Origin: Marinilabiliaceae bacterium JC017
GTDB lineage: Bacteria; Bacteroidota; Bacteroidia; Bacteroidales; Marinilabiliaceae
Length of the DNA: 64,000 nt
Reading direction: 5' to 3'
Assembly: GCA_004296775.1 (NCBI GenBank)
Contig: RHGE01000019.1
Location: 1 to 64,000, forward strand
Part shown: positions 36,121 to 44,600 of the stretch, piece after piece
Layout of the letters: every line of letters starts with the position of its first letter
Position numbering within the stretch: the first letter of the stretch is position 1
Translations under genes and position numbers: made by a program
Notes under the pieces: generated by a model
What the model was told of the DNA's origin: nothing
The model's database searches: none
What the model saw: only the letters and a program-made list of their open reading frames with translations

Positions 36121-36230
36121 CCTAATCTTGACGAACCAGAAAAGTATTAAGGCATAAGTATCAAAACTTAGGCATGGCCTGGATTATAATATTCTGCCAA
36201 AAAGAACACGAATATTACGGATAAGATGCT
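36121..36230 (+). repeat. Dispersed 110-114-bp repeat, copy 2
   Basis: The copy runs CCTAATCTTGACGAACCAG... to ...ATAAGATGCT. Its first codons could read PNLDEPEKY then stop, like the kinase tail, but nothing upstream is coding. The most conserved portion is the end, CTGCCAAAAA..ACACGAATATTAC. Confidence 0.75.
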
Positions 36231-36324
36231 TAAACAAATCTGAAGGGCTTTTAGAAATTGAATCCTAAAAAAATATTAACAGGTAAAACGTCCGAGACAC
36301 AGAATAATGAATATACACCGAGGA

Positions 36325-36745
36325 CTCTCTCAGTGACTCGTTTTTATCCGCGCGTGTTTCAAAATGGTATTCCCAGTTAATTGGAATGCACCCACAAATT
36401 GTGTGCGGGCCATTTTAGTGACTCATTCTTACCCGTGCGTATTTCAAAATAGTATTCCTGGTCGCCATGAATGGTCCAACCAAAAGTGCGCGGACCCTCT
36501 CAGTGACTCGTTTTTATTCGTGCGTATTTCAAAATAGTATTCCTGGTCTCTATGAATGGTCCAACCAAAAGTGCACGGACCCTCTCAGTGACTCGTTTTT
36601 ATACGTGCGTATTTCAAAATAGTATTCCTGGTCTCTATGAATGGTCCAACTAAAAGTGCGCGGGCCCTCTCAGTGACTCGTTTTTATCCGCGCGTATTTC
36701 AAAATAGTATTCCCGGTTACTATGAATGGGCCAACTTGCGAGTAT
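36325..36745. repeat. 85-bp tandem repeat array, about five units
   Basis: The anchor CAGTGACTCG, or close variants, recurs at 36331, 36416, 36501, 36586 and 36671, exactly 85 bp apart. Inner units are nearly identical; the first two and the last are more diverged. Each unit holds a possible hairpin GGTCC...GGACC, preserved as GGTCC...GGGCC in one junction by G-U pairing. The period is not a multiple of three, which argues against coding. Confidence 0.9.
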
Positions 36746-36818
36746 CATGGAAGAATGTAAGTGAAAGCATCAAACTTTATAGAATGAAAAAAAGAATGAA
36801 TTGTGAGAAGAAAAATAA

Positions 36819-36845
36819 AGATCTCATTTTAATGAGATCTTTTTG
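36819..36845 (+). terminator. Rho-independent terminator upstream of the ECF sigma gene
   Basis: A perfect 10-bp stem AGATCTCATT/AATGAGATCT with a TT loop (36819-36840) is followed by TTTTTG. No coding gene precedes it on this strand, so it may end a transcript of the repeat array or insulate the sigma gene. Confidence 0.75.
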
Positions 36846-36893
36846 TGCAGGTTTTTTTTAAAATTGGCGTCATATATTACAGAGCCTGCTAAA

Positions 36894-37475
36894 ATGAGCA
36901 AAGATCTGGAGTTAGTTAATAAGGTAAAGTCTGGTAATACAGCTATGTTTTATGATTTGGTTAATATCTATCAAAAACAGGTTGTTAATACCTGCTACTC
37001 TTTTGTAAATCATAAAGAGGATGCAGAAGATGTAGCGCAGGAGGTTTTTGTGGAAGTATACCGGTCGATAAATAAATTCAGGGAAGAGTCTTCTTTTTCA
37101 ACCTGGTTATATCGGTTATCGGTAAATAAATCATTGGATTTTATAAGGGCCAGAAATCGTCAAAAGCGAGGTAGTGGTTTACTTAGTTTTTGGAGCGGTG
37201 GCGAATTGGAACGGTTAAATGTTGTTTCACTTGACCAACCGGGAGAAGTTTTAGAGTCTGAAGAGCGAAGGACTATTCTATTGGCTGCGATTAATAAGTT
37301 GCCGGAACGCCAAAAGGTGGCGATTACCTTATCGAAATTGGAGGAATTATCACAGGAAGAAGTTGCTGAAGTGATGCAGACTTCAGTCTCTTCTGTTGAA
37401 TCGTTGCTGGTGCGGGCAAAGAAGCGATTAAGAATTTTATTATACGGGTTTTTTAGTGAAAAATACGAGAGATAG
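36894..37475 (+). CDS. ECF RNA polymerase sigma factor
   Basis: A 193-residue sigma factor with region 2 (LVNIYQKQVVNTCYSF, DAEDVAQEVFVEVYRSI, FSTWLYRLSVNKSLDFIRA) and region 4 (INKLPERQKVAITLSKLEEL, then the helix-turn-helix SQEEVAEVMQTSVSSVESLL). The ATG at 36894 is preferred over an upstream TTG, since the family match begins at KMSKDLELVNKVKSG. Downstream genes encode a one-pass membrane protein and two small metal-resistance or Spy-like proteins, the layout of an envelope-stress sigma with its anti-sigma and target proteins, as in Cnr-type systems. Confidence 0.92.
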   Translation: MSKDLELVNKVKSGNTAMFYDLVNIYQKQVVNTCYSFVNHKEDAEDVAQEVFVEVYRSINKFREESSFSTWLYRLSVNKSLDFIRARNRQKRGSGLLSFWSGGELERLNVVSLDQPGEVLESEERRTILLAAINKLPERQKVAITLSKLEELSQEEVAEVMQTSVSSVESLLVRAKKRLRILLYGFFSEKYER

Positions 37476-37604
37476 AGCAGGGATTATTATTAGATAACGT
37501 CTTAGTATTTATAAGGGTAGTATTAAAAAAGAATGGAGTAGGGACAAGATTTTACAGGCCTTTACGCATGTTTGGAGCAATGAGATGTTAAAATAGTTAC
37601 TGAA

Positions 37605-37988
37605 ATGAAAAATGCAAATGATCAACATATAAGAGAAAAAGTAGATGATCTGATTAATGGTAAGATTTCAGGACAGTCTATTGATCCGGGTAAGGATTTT
37701 ATTTTACGCCTTAAGCGCCGGATTGCGCAAGAGGAGCAGGAGGGAAGCAGTAGTAAAAAAAGGATTTATCCTTATGTGCAACTTGCCGCAGCTTTTATAG
37801 GCGTATTGCTCGTTGTCAATGCGTTTATTTTGCTTTCAAGTATAAAGCAACAGCAGTCAAATCAGGAATTGCTCAATAGTTTTACAGAGCAATACACTGA
37901 AACGCTTGATAGAGAGTGGTGGGAATTATTGGCTTCCGGAGAGTTATACGAGGTGGCTTATGAAAAAGAAAAAAATGAGAATGATTAA
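37605..37988 (+). CDS. Single-pass membrane protein, putative anti-sigma factor
   Basis: A 127-residue protein with a charged cytoplasmic N-terminus (1-55), one transmembrane helix (about 58-80, YVQLAAAFIGVLLVVNAFIL) and a short periplasmic acidic tail. This topology, and the position directly after an ECF sigma gene, fit an anti-sigma factor. It lacks a recognisable zinc-binding HxxxCxxC motif, so the assignment rests on context. It ends 12 nt before the next gene. Confidence 0.65.
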   Translation: MKNANDQHIREKVDDLINGKISGQSIDPGKDFILRLKRRIAQEEQEGSSSKKRIYPYVQLAAAFIGVLLVVNAFILLSSIKQQQSNQELLNSFTEQYTETLDREWWELLASGELYEVAYEKEKNEND

Positions 37989-38000
37989 AATGTTACTCCA

Positions 38001-38513
38001 ATGAATAAAGGATGTCAAATATGTTGGTGGGTTTTAGGTGTCTTTTTAATCGCTAATATTGGTTTTCTTGGGATTTGGTTTTCTAAGAATGCCGATGAGT
38101 TGAGAGGTTCCCGGCAGGATACGGAAACAAGTATTAAAAAGAAAAACGCTCGTCATTGTAAAATTATGGAGAAATTGGATCTGGATGAAGGACAGAAAAA
38201 AGCGTTTGTTCAGGAAAAAAGTTCATTTGGAAAAACGATTGGCGCGTTGCATCAGGAGATGGATAGTTTAAAATATGAGTTGGGCGGATTAATCTTTTCT
38301 GATTTCACTGACTCTGTTAAGCCAAATGAATTAATCGATCAGATTGTCTCCAAACAGAGAGCCATGGAGCTGCTCAGTTATCAACACTTTAAAACACTCA
38401 GAACTATTTGCAGGCCCGAGCAGCAGGCTGAGTTTGACAAGATGTTTAAAAAAGTGATGCGTCGGATGCGTCATCATGGCCATAGAGCGAAAAGCGTCAA
38501 AGGAAATCATTAA
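38001..38513 (+). CDS. Periplasmic heavy-metal-resistance/sensor-like protein (Metal_resist type)
   Basis: A 170-residue protein with an N-terminal membrane anchor (residues about 8-27) and a helical periplasmic domain. The segment KLDLDEGQKKAF corresponds to the first helix of CnrX/ZraP/Spy-like proteins, and RPEQQAEFDKMFKKVM to the last. The C-terminus is rich in His, Lys and Arg (RRMRHHGHRAK), a possible metal-binding tail. It probably senses metal or protein stress and acts with the preceding membrane protein on the ECF sigma factor. Confidence 0.7.
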   Translation: MNKGCQICWWVLGVFLIANIGFLGIWFSKNADELRGSRQDTETSIKKKNARHCKIMEKLDLDEGQKKAFVQEKSSFGKTIGALHQEMDSLKYELGGLIFSDFTDSVKPNELIDQIVSKQRAMELLSYQHFKTLRTICRPEQQAEFDKMFKKVMRRMRHHGHRAKSVKGNH

Positions 38514-38596
38514 AGTATTTATCAGTTTTTTATAAAGAAGTTATTGGACTGTAACTTCTAATGGGTGAATTGTATCTAATCGTAAATGGAAATGTT

Positions 38597-39499
38597 ATGA
38601 AACGAAGAGTGAAAATTCAGAATCTTGTGTTGGTGATGCTTATTTTGGCATTGCCGGGAACGATGATTGTGCAGGCAAAAAAACAAATGGGAGAACGGCC
38701 TGGTAAGCCTGTGGCCTGTATGCCGGTTGAACGAGCACATGGCGAAAGGATGGCTGATATGAATTTGACAGATATTCAAAAAGAGCAAATTCAGCAGTTG
38801 AAAATAGATTACTATAAACAGGTGTTACCTTTTAAGAATGAATTAAATGAAAAAAAAGCCCGTTTAAAGACGCTTGCAAGTGCAGAGTCGGTCAATTTTA
38901 AGTCAATAGAGAAAGTGTTGAAGGAAGAGAGCGGGTTACATGAAAAAATACAGAAAGCTAAAATCAGACATCTCCGGGAGGTAAGGTCAGTGCTTAATGA
39001 AGAGCAGCGTGTTTTATTTGATACCAGGGGCCATGAAATGAGGAAGGGAAAAATGCAAGATGCGCATTCAATGAAAATGCATGGTAACCGGGATAGAAAG
39101 CATGTGCAGGGAAAAAGGATGAAAAAGCACCAAGGTAGAGAGCAGCATAAGCATAAACACCCAATGGGGTTTGAAGATTTACAATTAACCGATGAACAAC
39201 AGGCGCAGGTGAAACAAGAACATCTGAAATTGATGAAAGAGGTTGCGTTACTGACTAATCAGGTGGCTGAGAAAAGAGCACGGCTAAGGACGCTTTCTGC
39301 ACGTGATAATGCTGACTTGCAGGCAATGGATAAAGTGGTTGATGAGATGGGACAGTTTCAGTTTGATATTGCTTTGTTGAAAGCTAAAAGCAGACAGCAT
39401 ATCCGATCCATCCTTACAGATGACCAACGGGTGTTATATGATATGAGGAAAGGTAAAAAAGATGGGCGTTGGCACTGCCCCAAATATTTAGGCGCTTAG
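38597..39499 (+). CDS. Spy/LTxxQ-like periplasmic protein with two repeats
   Basis: A 300-residue exported protein with a signal peptide (1-27, ending IVQA). It carries two copies of a helical Spy-like unit: MNLTDIQKEQIQQLKIDYYK (about 55-130) and LQLTDEQQAQVKQEHLKLMK (about 195-275). Each is followed by KxARLxTLxA and a helix ending in the similar RSVLNEEQRVLFD and RSILTDDQRVLYD. The linker between them (about 150-190) is rich in His, Met and Lys (HKHKHPMG), suggesting metal binding. Spy-family proteins are single-unit chaperones, so the tandem form is unusual. The ATG at 38597 is chosen because it directly starts the signal peptide. Confidence 0.8.
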   Translation: MKRRVKIQNLVLVMLILALPGTMIVQAKKQMGERPGKPVACMPVERAHGERMADMNLTDIQKEQIQQLKIDYYKQVLPFKNELNEKKARLKTLASAESVNFKSIEKVLKEESGLHEKIQKAKIRHLREVRSVLNEEQRVLFDTRGHEMRKGKMQDAHSMKMHGNRDRKHVQGKRMKKHQGREQHKHKHPMGFEDLQLTDEQQAQVKQEHLKLMKEVALLTNQVAEKRARLRTLSARDNADLQAMDKVVDEMGQFQFDIALLKAKSRQHIRSILTDDQRVLYDMRKGKKDGRWHCPKYLGA

Positions 39500-39765
39500 G
39501 GATCAATTTTTACTAATATGTTGTTCAATTTGGTTGGAAATACTTGAAGACAGGTTGAAACAGATGGAAACACTTAGAGATACATTGAAACAGATAGAAA
39601 TATTTTGAAGCAATCTGTACTTACCATTGTCAACCTCAAAGAACGATCTCAACTCCCAATTTATGAAAAATCTCTGCGTCTCAGCGCCTCCGCGGTATAT
39701 AATGAATCTTGTTTGTCCTGTCAAAGCTAACAACTAAAGGTAACACCCCTCGAAGAGGCTTTTTT
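39490..39765 (+). repeat. Dispersed 270-310-bp repeat, copy A
   Basis: The copy starts at the stop codon of the Spy-like gene (GCGCTTAGGGATCAATTTTT). It has a core of short units like GATGGAAACACTTAGAGATA, then CATTGTCAACCTCAAAGAAC, the sequence CTCTGCGTCTCAGCGCCTCC, and the end GTTTGTCCTGTCAAAG. Copy B follows at 40158 in direct orientation and copy C at 63502-63808 in inverse orientation. It has no open frame, transposase or terminal inverted repeats. Confidence 0.8.
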
Positions 39766-39851
39766 CTAGATACTTCTAAAAAAACATAGATACTAGAGAG
39801 GTTAATGGATGAGAGTGTTTGATAGCTGGACACATCCCGAACCGGTATAAC

Positions 39852-40125
39852 GGCGGATACGCTTTGCCCGGCAGTTTACAAACCTGCAAATTGCCGGATA
39901 TGCTTTGCGCAGCAATTTGCAGACTTGCAAACTGCCGGATATGCTCTGCTCAGCAATTTACAAACTTGCAAACTGCTGGATATGCTTTGCTCAGCAATTT
40001 GCAGACTTGCAAAACGCCGGATACGCTTTGCGCAGCAGTTTGCAAACTTGCAAAATGCCGGATACGCTTTGCGCAGTATTTTGCAGACCTGCAAACTGCC
40101 GGATATGCTTTGCGCAGCAGTTTAT
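39852..40125. repeat. 41-bp tandem repeat array, about seven units
   Basis: The anchor GCCGGATA or close variants recurs at 39893, 39934, 39975, 40016, 40057 and 40098, exactly 41 bp apart, with one more diverged unit before. Each unit contains a hairpin TTTGCA-AACT-TGCAAA. Because 41 is not a multiple of three, all three plus frames are open with the same rotating peptide; these are artefacts of the repeat. The array sits between direct copies A and B of the dispersed repeat. Confidence 0.9.
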
Positions 40126-40155
40126 TACCAACACACATATAAAAACAGATCATTA

Positions 40156-40395
40156 GACGCTTAGGGAGCAATTTTTTACCAACATGTTGTTCAAATTGGA
40201 TGGAAACACTTAGAGATACATTGAAACAGATAGCAATATTTTGAAACAATCTGTATTTACCATTGTCAACCTCAAAGAACGATCTCAACTCCCAATTGAT
40301 GAAAAGTCTCTGCGTCTCAGTGCCTCCGCGGTATATAATGAATCTTGTTTGTCCTGTCAAAACAACAAACCAAAGGTAACACCCCTCGAAGAAGC
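40156..40395 (+). repeat. Dispersed 270-310-bp repeat, copy B
   Basis: The copy starts GACGCTTAGGGAGCAATTTT and closely matches copy A through CCATTGTCAACCTCAAAGAA, CTCAGTGCCTCCGCGGTATA, TAATGAATCTTGTTTGTCCTG and the following AACACCCCTCGAAGA. It has fewer internal short units than A or C, so the element differs in length by unit number. Confidence 0.8.
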
Positions 40396-40423
40396 TTTTT
40401 TCAGGCTACTCCTGAAAAAACAT

Positions 40424-40534
40424 AGTGTCTTAGCAGTAATGTTTGTGTATTTTTTTGGCAGGATATTGCAATTCCAGTCATGCAAAAATCTTGATACTCA
40501 TATCTGTGTACTTTTCTGGCTTGTCCAGGTTAGG
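40424..40534 (-). repeat. Dispersed 110-114-bp repeat, copy 3
   Basis: On the minus strand it starts CCTAACCTGGACAAGCCAG, identical to the sensor kinase tail for 27 nt, and could encode PNLDKPEKYTDMSIKIFA then stop. A TAA directly precedes it in frame and nothing upstream is coding. It therefore looks like a repeat copy rather than a kinase pseudogene. Confidence 0.75.
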
Positions 40535-40544
40535 TTAAACGGGA

Positions 40545-40587
40545 AAGCCCCTAAAGAAACAGAAAACATTTCTTTAGGGCTTTTTTG
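40545..40587 (+). terminator. Rho-independent terminator or leader hairpin upstream of the export cluster
   Basis: A long stem AAGCCC(C)TAAAGAAA/TTTCTTTAGGGCTT, with one bulged C and a 9-nt loop, is followed by TTTTTT. No plus-strand gene lies just before it, so it may stop read-through from the repeats. Confidence 0.75.
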
Positions 40588-40625
40588 TAGGAAATGTCTC
40601 AAAAAAAGGTAGTTTTATATGTTGA

Positions 40626-40676
40626 ATTTAAGTGTACGATAATGATACTGATCTGTTTGTTTTCGTACACTTAAAT
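40626..40676. promoter_or_regulatory. 14-bp inverted repeat upstream of the export cluster
   Basis: A perfect arm pair ATTTAAGTGTACGA (40626-40639) and TCGTACACTTAAAT (40663-40676) surrounds 23 nt. No T tract follows, so a regulator-binding site or a leader hairpin is more likely than a terminator. It is about 100 nt upstream of the first ABC gene. Confidence 0.5.
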
Positions 40677-40730
40677 ATGTGGGTGTTTTGAAGTATCAGG
40701 TAGTTTTATAGATGGTTGAGGGATATGGTA

Positions 40731-40738
40731 TAGTTTTG
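40731..40738 (+). promoter_or_regulatory. Putative -7 box of the export cluster
   Basis: TAGTTTTG matches TAnnTTTG, 34 nt upstream of the TTG start of the ABC ATPase. The -33 element is weak. Confidence 0.4.
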
Positions 40739-40772
40739 GATGAGTAAGACGTTTTAAAGAAAATAATACACT

Positions 40773-41663
40773 TTGGAAATAAAAATCGAAAATCTCGGAA
40801 AGGTTTACAATAACAATTTTAAAGCCCTTCAGAACATAAATTTAAGCATTGAGAATGGCATGTTTGGACTATTGGGTCCCAATGGCGCCGGAAAGTCAAC
40901 TTTGATGCGCATCTTGGTCACCCTGTTGAAACCGTCGTGTGGTGATGTATGGGTGAACGGTAAAAAGATGTCGGAAAACCGGAAAGAAGTGAGGGAATAT
41001 CTTGGTTATTTGCCTCAGGATTTTCGCTTTTTTTCAAAACTTAAAACATGGGAATTTCTTGATTATGCCGGGGCTTTAGCCGGGCTTAAAAAGCGTCGGG
41101 AAAGATTAAATGCGGTTGATGAGTTGCTGGAAAAGGTAGGGCTGTTTGATGTGCGCAACCGATATGCCAATAAACTTTCAGGGGGGATGAAGCGGCGGTT
41201 AGGGATAGCACAGGCCCTGATTGGGGATCCGAAAATTATCATCGTTGATGAACCAACGACTGGTTTGGATCCGGAGGAGCGGATCCGGTTCAGGAATATC
41301 CTGTCGGATCTCAGTCAAAAGGAGGTTATCATTATTTTATCTACCCACATTGTTGGCGATATTTCTTCTACCTGTGGGAATATGGCCCTTTTGAATAATG
41401 GTCAGGTGCATTTTCAGGGGGCTCCGCAGGATTTTATCGGGTTGGCCCGTGGAAAGGTGTGGAAAACAAGTGTGGCATTCGATCAGATAAAGGCGATTAA
41501 TGATGCTTATCCGGTGATTTCAACTATCCCCAGTGAAACCGGGTATGAGTTGGAACTGGTGGCGCCATCTCTTCAGGGAATAGAAGGAGAGAACATAGAA
41601 CCTAACCTGGAGCATGCCTATGTTTATTTTATGGAATTCGTTGCCAATACTCAATTGCCTTAA
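40773..41663 (+). CDS. ABC transporter ATP-binding protein
   Basis: A 296-residue ABC-2 type ATPase. It has the A-loop strand IKIENLGKVY (Y12), Walker A LLGPNGAGKST (from G35), a Q-loop LPQDFRFF, the signature LSGGMKRRLGIA, Walker B IIIVDEPTTGLDPEE and H-loop LSTHIVGD. The C-terminal about 75 residues (ARGKVWKTSVAFDQI...) form an extra domain shared with the ATPase fused to the RND protein downstream. The start is a TTG: a stop lies three codons upstream and the first internal ATG is inside the ATPase core. The permease gene follows after 6 nt, so it is the likely partner. Confidence 0.93.
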   Translation: MEIKIENLGKVYNNNFKALQNINLSIENGMFGLLGPNGAGKSTLMRILVTLLKPSCGDVWVNGKKMSENRKEVREYLGYLPQDFRFFSKLKTWEFLDYAGALAGLKKRRERLNAVDELLEKVGLFDVRNRYANKLSGGMKRRLGIAQALIGDPKIIIVDEPTTGLDPEERIRFRNILSDLSQKEVIIILSTHIVGDISSTCGNMALLNNGQVHFQGAPQDFIGLARGKVWKTSVAFDQIKAINDAYPVISTIPSETGYELELVAPSLQGIEGENIEPNLEHAYVYFMEFVANTQLP

Positions 41664-41669
41664 GTTATC

Positions 41670-44600
41670 ATGATATCACTTTTTCAAGTCAGAACCGTTG
41701 CTCAATTCGAATCTAAGACACTTTTACGAAGTTGGTTTTTTAGAATTTTCTCCGGTATAGCTGTTTTATTCATCTTTTTTTTCAATCTCTTTGGGATGAC
41801 ATCGCTGGGAGATGGGGCCTGGCCAGGTCGCTTGTTGCCTGCTTCTTGTCCTTACGTGAATCTCTTTTTCCTTAATGTAGCACAGGCTATTATTGCTGTT
41901 TTTCTCTCGGCTGATTTTTTGGGAAGAGATAAAAAACTGGATACCACCGAGGCTTTTTATATCAGGAGCATTTCAAATTCAGCCTATGTGTGGGGAAAGG
42001 CATTTGGCATTCTCAAAGTTTTCCTTGGATTAAACTTGTTAGTATTGGCTATTGGAGCTGTTTTTTCACTCATTCAAGGAGAGATGGCATTTAATCTCCC
42101 GGCTTATCTCATTTATCCGCTTTTAATTTCTTTGCCTACGTTGATTTTTATTTTAGGACTCTCCTTTTTTACCATGAGTCTGGTGCGTAATCAGGCAGTT
42201 ACGTTCGTGTTGTTGCTTGGCTATATAGCCGTTTCATTATTCTTTCTGAAGAGTAAGTTATATGGTGTGTGGGATGTTATTGGCTTTTTTACGCCGATGT
42301 TATTTTCCGATTTTACCGGTTTTTTTGATATCGCGCAATTGGTAGTGTTACGAATGGGGTACCTGGTTATGGGAGTGGCTCTTATTGCTGCCACCATATG
42401 GAAGTTACCTCGTTTGCCCCAAAAAAGGTTTTTTTCTATTCGAATGTCACTGGGAGTAATCCTTTTCTTGGTTATTGGAGCCGGGCTGTTTTCCCGTTAT
42501 TTATTTGTTCACCGTGATAAACTAAGGGTCAGGGAAGAAATAGCTTTGTTGAATGCTGATTTGGATGAAAGTGATGCCGGGATTCTTTCTTATGACATTG
42601 ATTTAGTACATCGAAGGAATGAAATTGAGTGTCATGCTCAACTGCAGGTAGCGGTAAATGATAGTTCAAGTATCCCTCTTGTATTTGTCTTAAATCCGGG
42701 TTTAAAAGTTAAATCTATTCACCTTGGCGTAAAAGCCGCTTCCTTTTCTCAGAATCATCATCTCTTAAAAATTAAAGATGAGACAAAGCATTGCAAAGGT
42801 GATACATTGGATGTTCAAATAAGATACGCCGGCAGCATCGATGAGAATGTGATGTTTATGGATATTAGTGAAGAGGTTCGCGGGGAAATAAACCGATTAG
42901 ATCCGGTTGTTGCCGGTAAAAACCATGCATATATAACACCTGATTATCTATTATTAACACGGGAGGCTGCCTGGTATCCGGTCATTGCCAGGAATCGCTA
43001 TTGGACTCAATATGCTTTTTCGCAGTTTAAATTAACGGTAACCACCAGGCCTGATTTAGTGGCTATATCGCAAGGGGTTGCTAATCATAAACAACCTGGT
43101 AACTGGGAATTTAAACCAGAGCAAAAGTTAAATGCGCTGAGTTTAGTAATTGGCGCCTATAGTAAGAAAGAATTAACTGTTGATTCTGTCGACTTACAAC
43201 TATATACTCATAAAAGTCATCAGACGTTGATTGAAAATTTTGATTTGCTTGAAGATACGATTCCTGAGTTGTTAAAATCCATTAAAAATGATTATGAGCG
43301 TAAAATAGGTTTTAGGTATCCCTTTAATCGTTTTATGGTGGTTGAGACGCCAATTCATTATTATGGATATATCAGGATGTGGTCCCTTGCCACCGAGCAT
43401 TTGATGCCGGAGATGGTGCTGTTTCCTGAAAATGGGGGAGGTACCTGGGAGAATGACTTTGTTTCCCAAGCAAAGCGGCAAAAAAGAAGAGCCAGGAGAA
43501 ATAATGAAGAACTAACTGACAGAGGCATCCAGGAACGGGTATTTCGTGGTTTGATCGGAAATAACTTTATCCATCCGCGGCGTTTTTTCTTTGGTGGAAG
43601 AGAGGCTGAACAACGGAATCTTGAAAACTGGGGTAAATTCATGGTTTTCCCGATGTTTTTTAATTATGCCAATAATATTGATCAGGCTGGTTTTCCAATG
43701 TTTAATATCTCGGTTGAGAATTACCTGTTTAATCGTCAGCAGGAACAGACAGGACATTTCTTTGGCGGATTGAATACCAATGATGAAGTGGTGATACGAA
43801 TGGCTGGCAAGAGTCTTTCGCAATTGATTGAAGAGGAAAATGAAAATACCCTTGGCGATGTTTTTGCCGCCAAGGGAAATCAACTTTTTAACAGCATGAA
43901 AGTGAGTCTGACAGGTAACGAATTTGACCGGTTTATCGATTCCCTTATTCAAGCGTATCAGTTCACTAACCTTGATGAGGTCCAGTTTATCAATGAAATC
44001 TCGGCCAGAACAAAAATTGATCTGAAGAGGACTTTCGATTATTGGTTGAATGAGCAATGTCTGCCGGCCTTTCTTTTAGGTGAGATAAAAGTGTGGGAGA
44101 TAAATGAAGGCAACCGGATACGTTATTTCATGAAGGTACCGGTTACCAATCAGGGACAAGTAGATGGAGTAATCAACTTTGTGGTGCGGGAAGGAATGGC
44201 TGGTAATCGGCGTGGCCGTTTCAGAAGACAGATGGGAGGTGGAAATAATGATCCTGATAGCCAGCAGAGTTTCCCGATTAAATCAGGTGAAACCGTAGAT
44301 ATTGGTTTTTTACTCGATCAGGAGCCGCGCGAAGTGGTTGTGAATACACTTCTTGCTGCAAATATTCCTTCTTCCCAAAGACTTGAAACCGGCAAGGTTA
44401 TTAAGGATCATCGGTTTAATGATTATTTTGAAGGTGTGCGGCAATCAACAAAGAAATTGCGTTATAAAGAAGTTTATGAAGTGATTGTCGATAATGAGGA
44501 TGAAGGGTGTGAGGTGATAAATACCGGAGAAAGCAGTACCGTAAAAGATTGGTGGGCAAACAGGCAGGAAGGGGGTACCAGTGTTGGTGACAAGAAATAT

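Larger units (their letters stand above)
35913..36893. other. Repeat-rich region between the sensor kinase and ECF sigma operon
   Basis: No supported gene. It holds copy 2 of the dispersed 110-114-bp repeat (36121-36230), an 85-bp tandem array (about 36325-36745) and an intrinsic terminator (36819-36844). The open frames inside the array are by-products of the repeat. Confidence 0.6.

Noticed and set aside
36637-36861. 74-codon frame across the end of the 85-bp array
   Set aside because: It starts inside a repeat unit and crosses a perfect terminator stem; neighbouring units lack the same frame.
39852-40125. CRISPR array
   Set aside because: The 41-bp units abut one another without unique spacers, and no cas gene is in the window. 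The same holds for the 85-bp and 21-nt arrays.
39819-40164. Three overlapping plus-strand frames rich in LQTCKLPD
   Set aside because: They are one 41-bp repeat read in three frames, because 41 is not a multiple of three. No start or signal favours one frame.
40478-40534. Pseudogene fragment of a second sensor kinase
   Set aside because: Similarity to the kinase is limited to its last 25 codons and continues past the stop into non-coding DNA in all three copies, so a dispersed repeat explains it better.
40241-40612. 123-codon frame across repeat copy B and the following hairpin
   Set aside because: It covers a dispersed repeat, a second repeat copy and an intrinsic terminator, with no domain or signal sequence.
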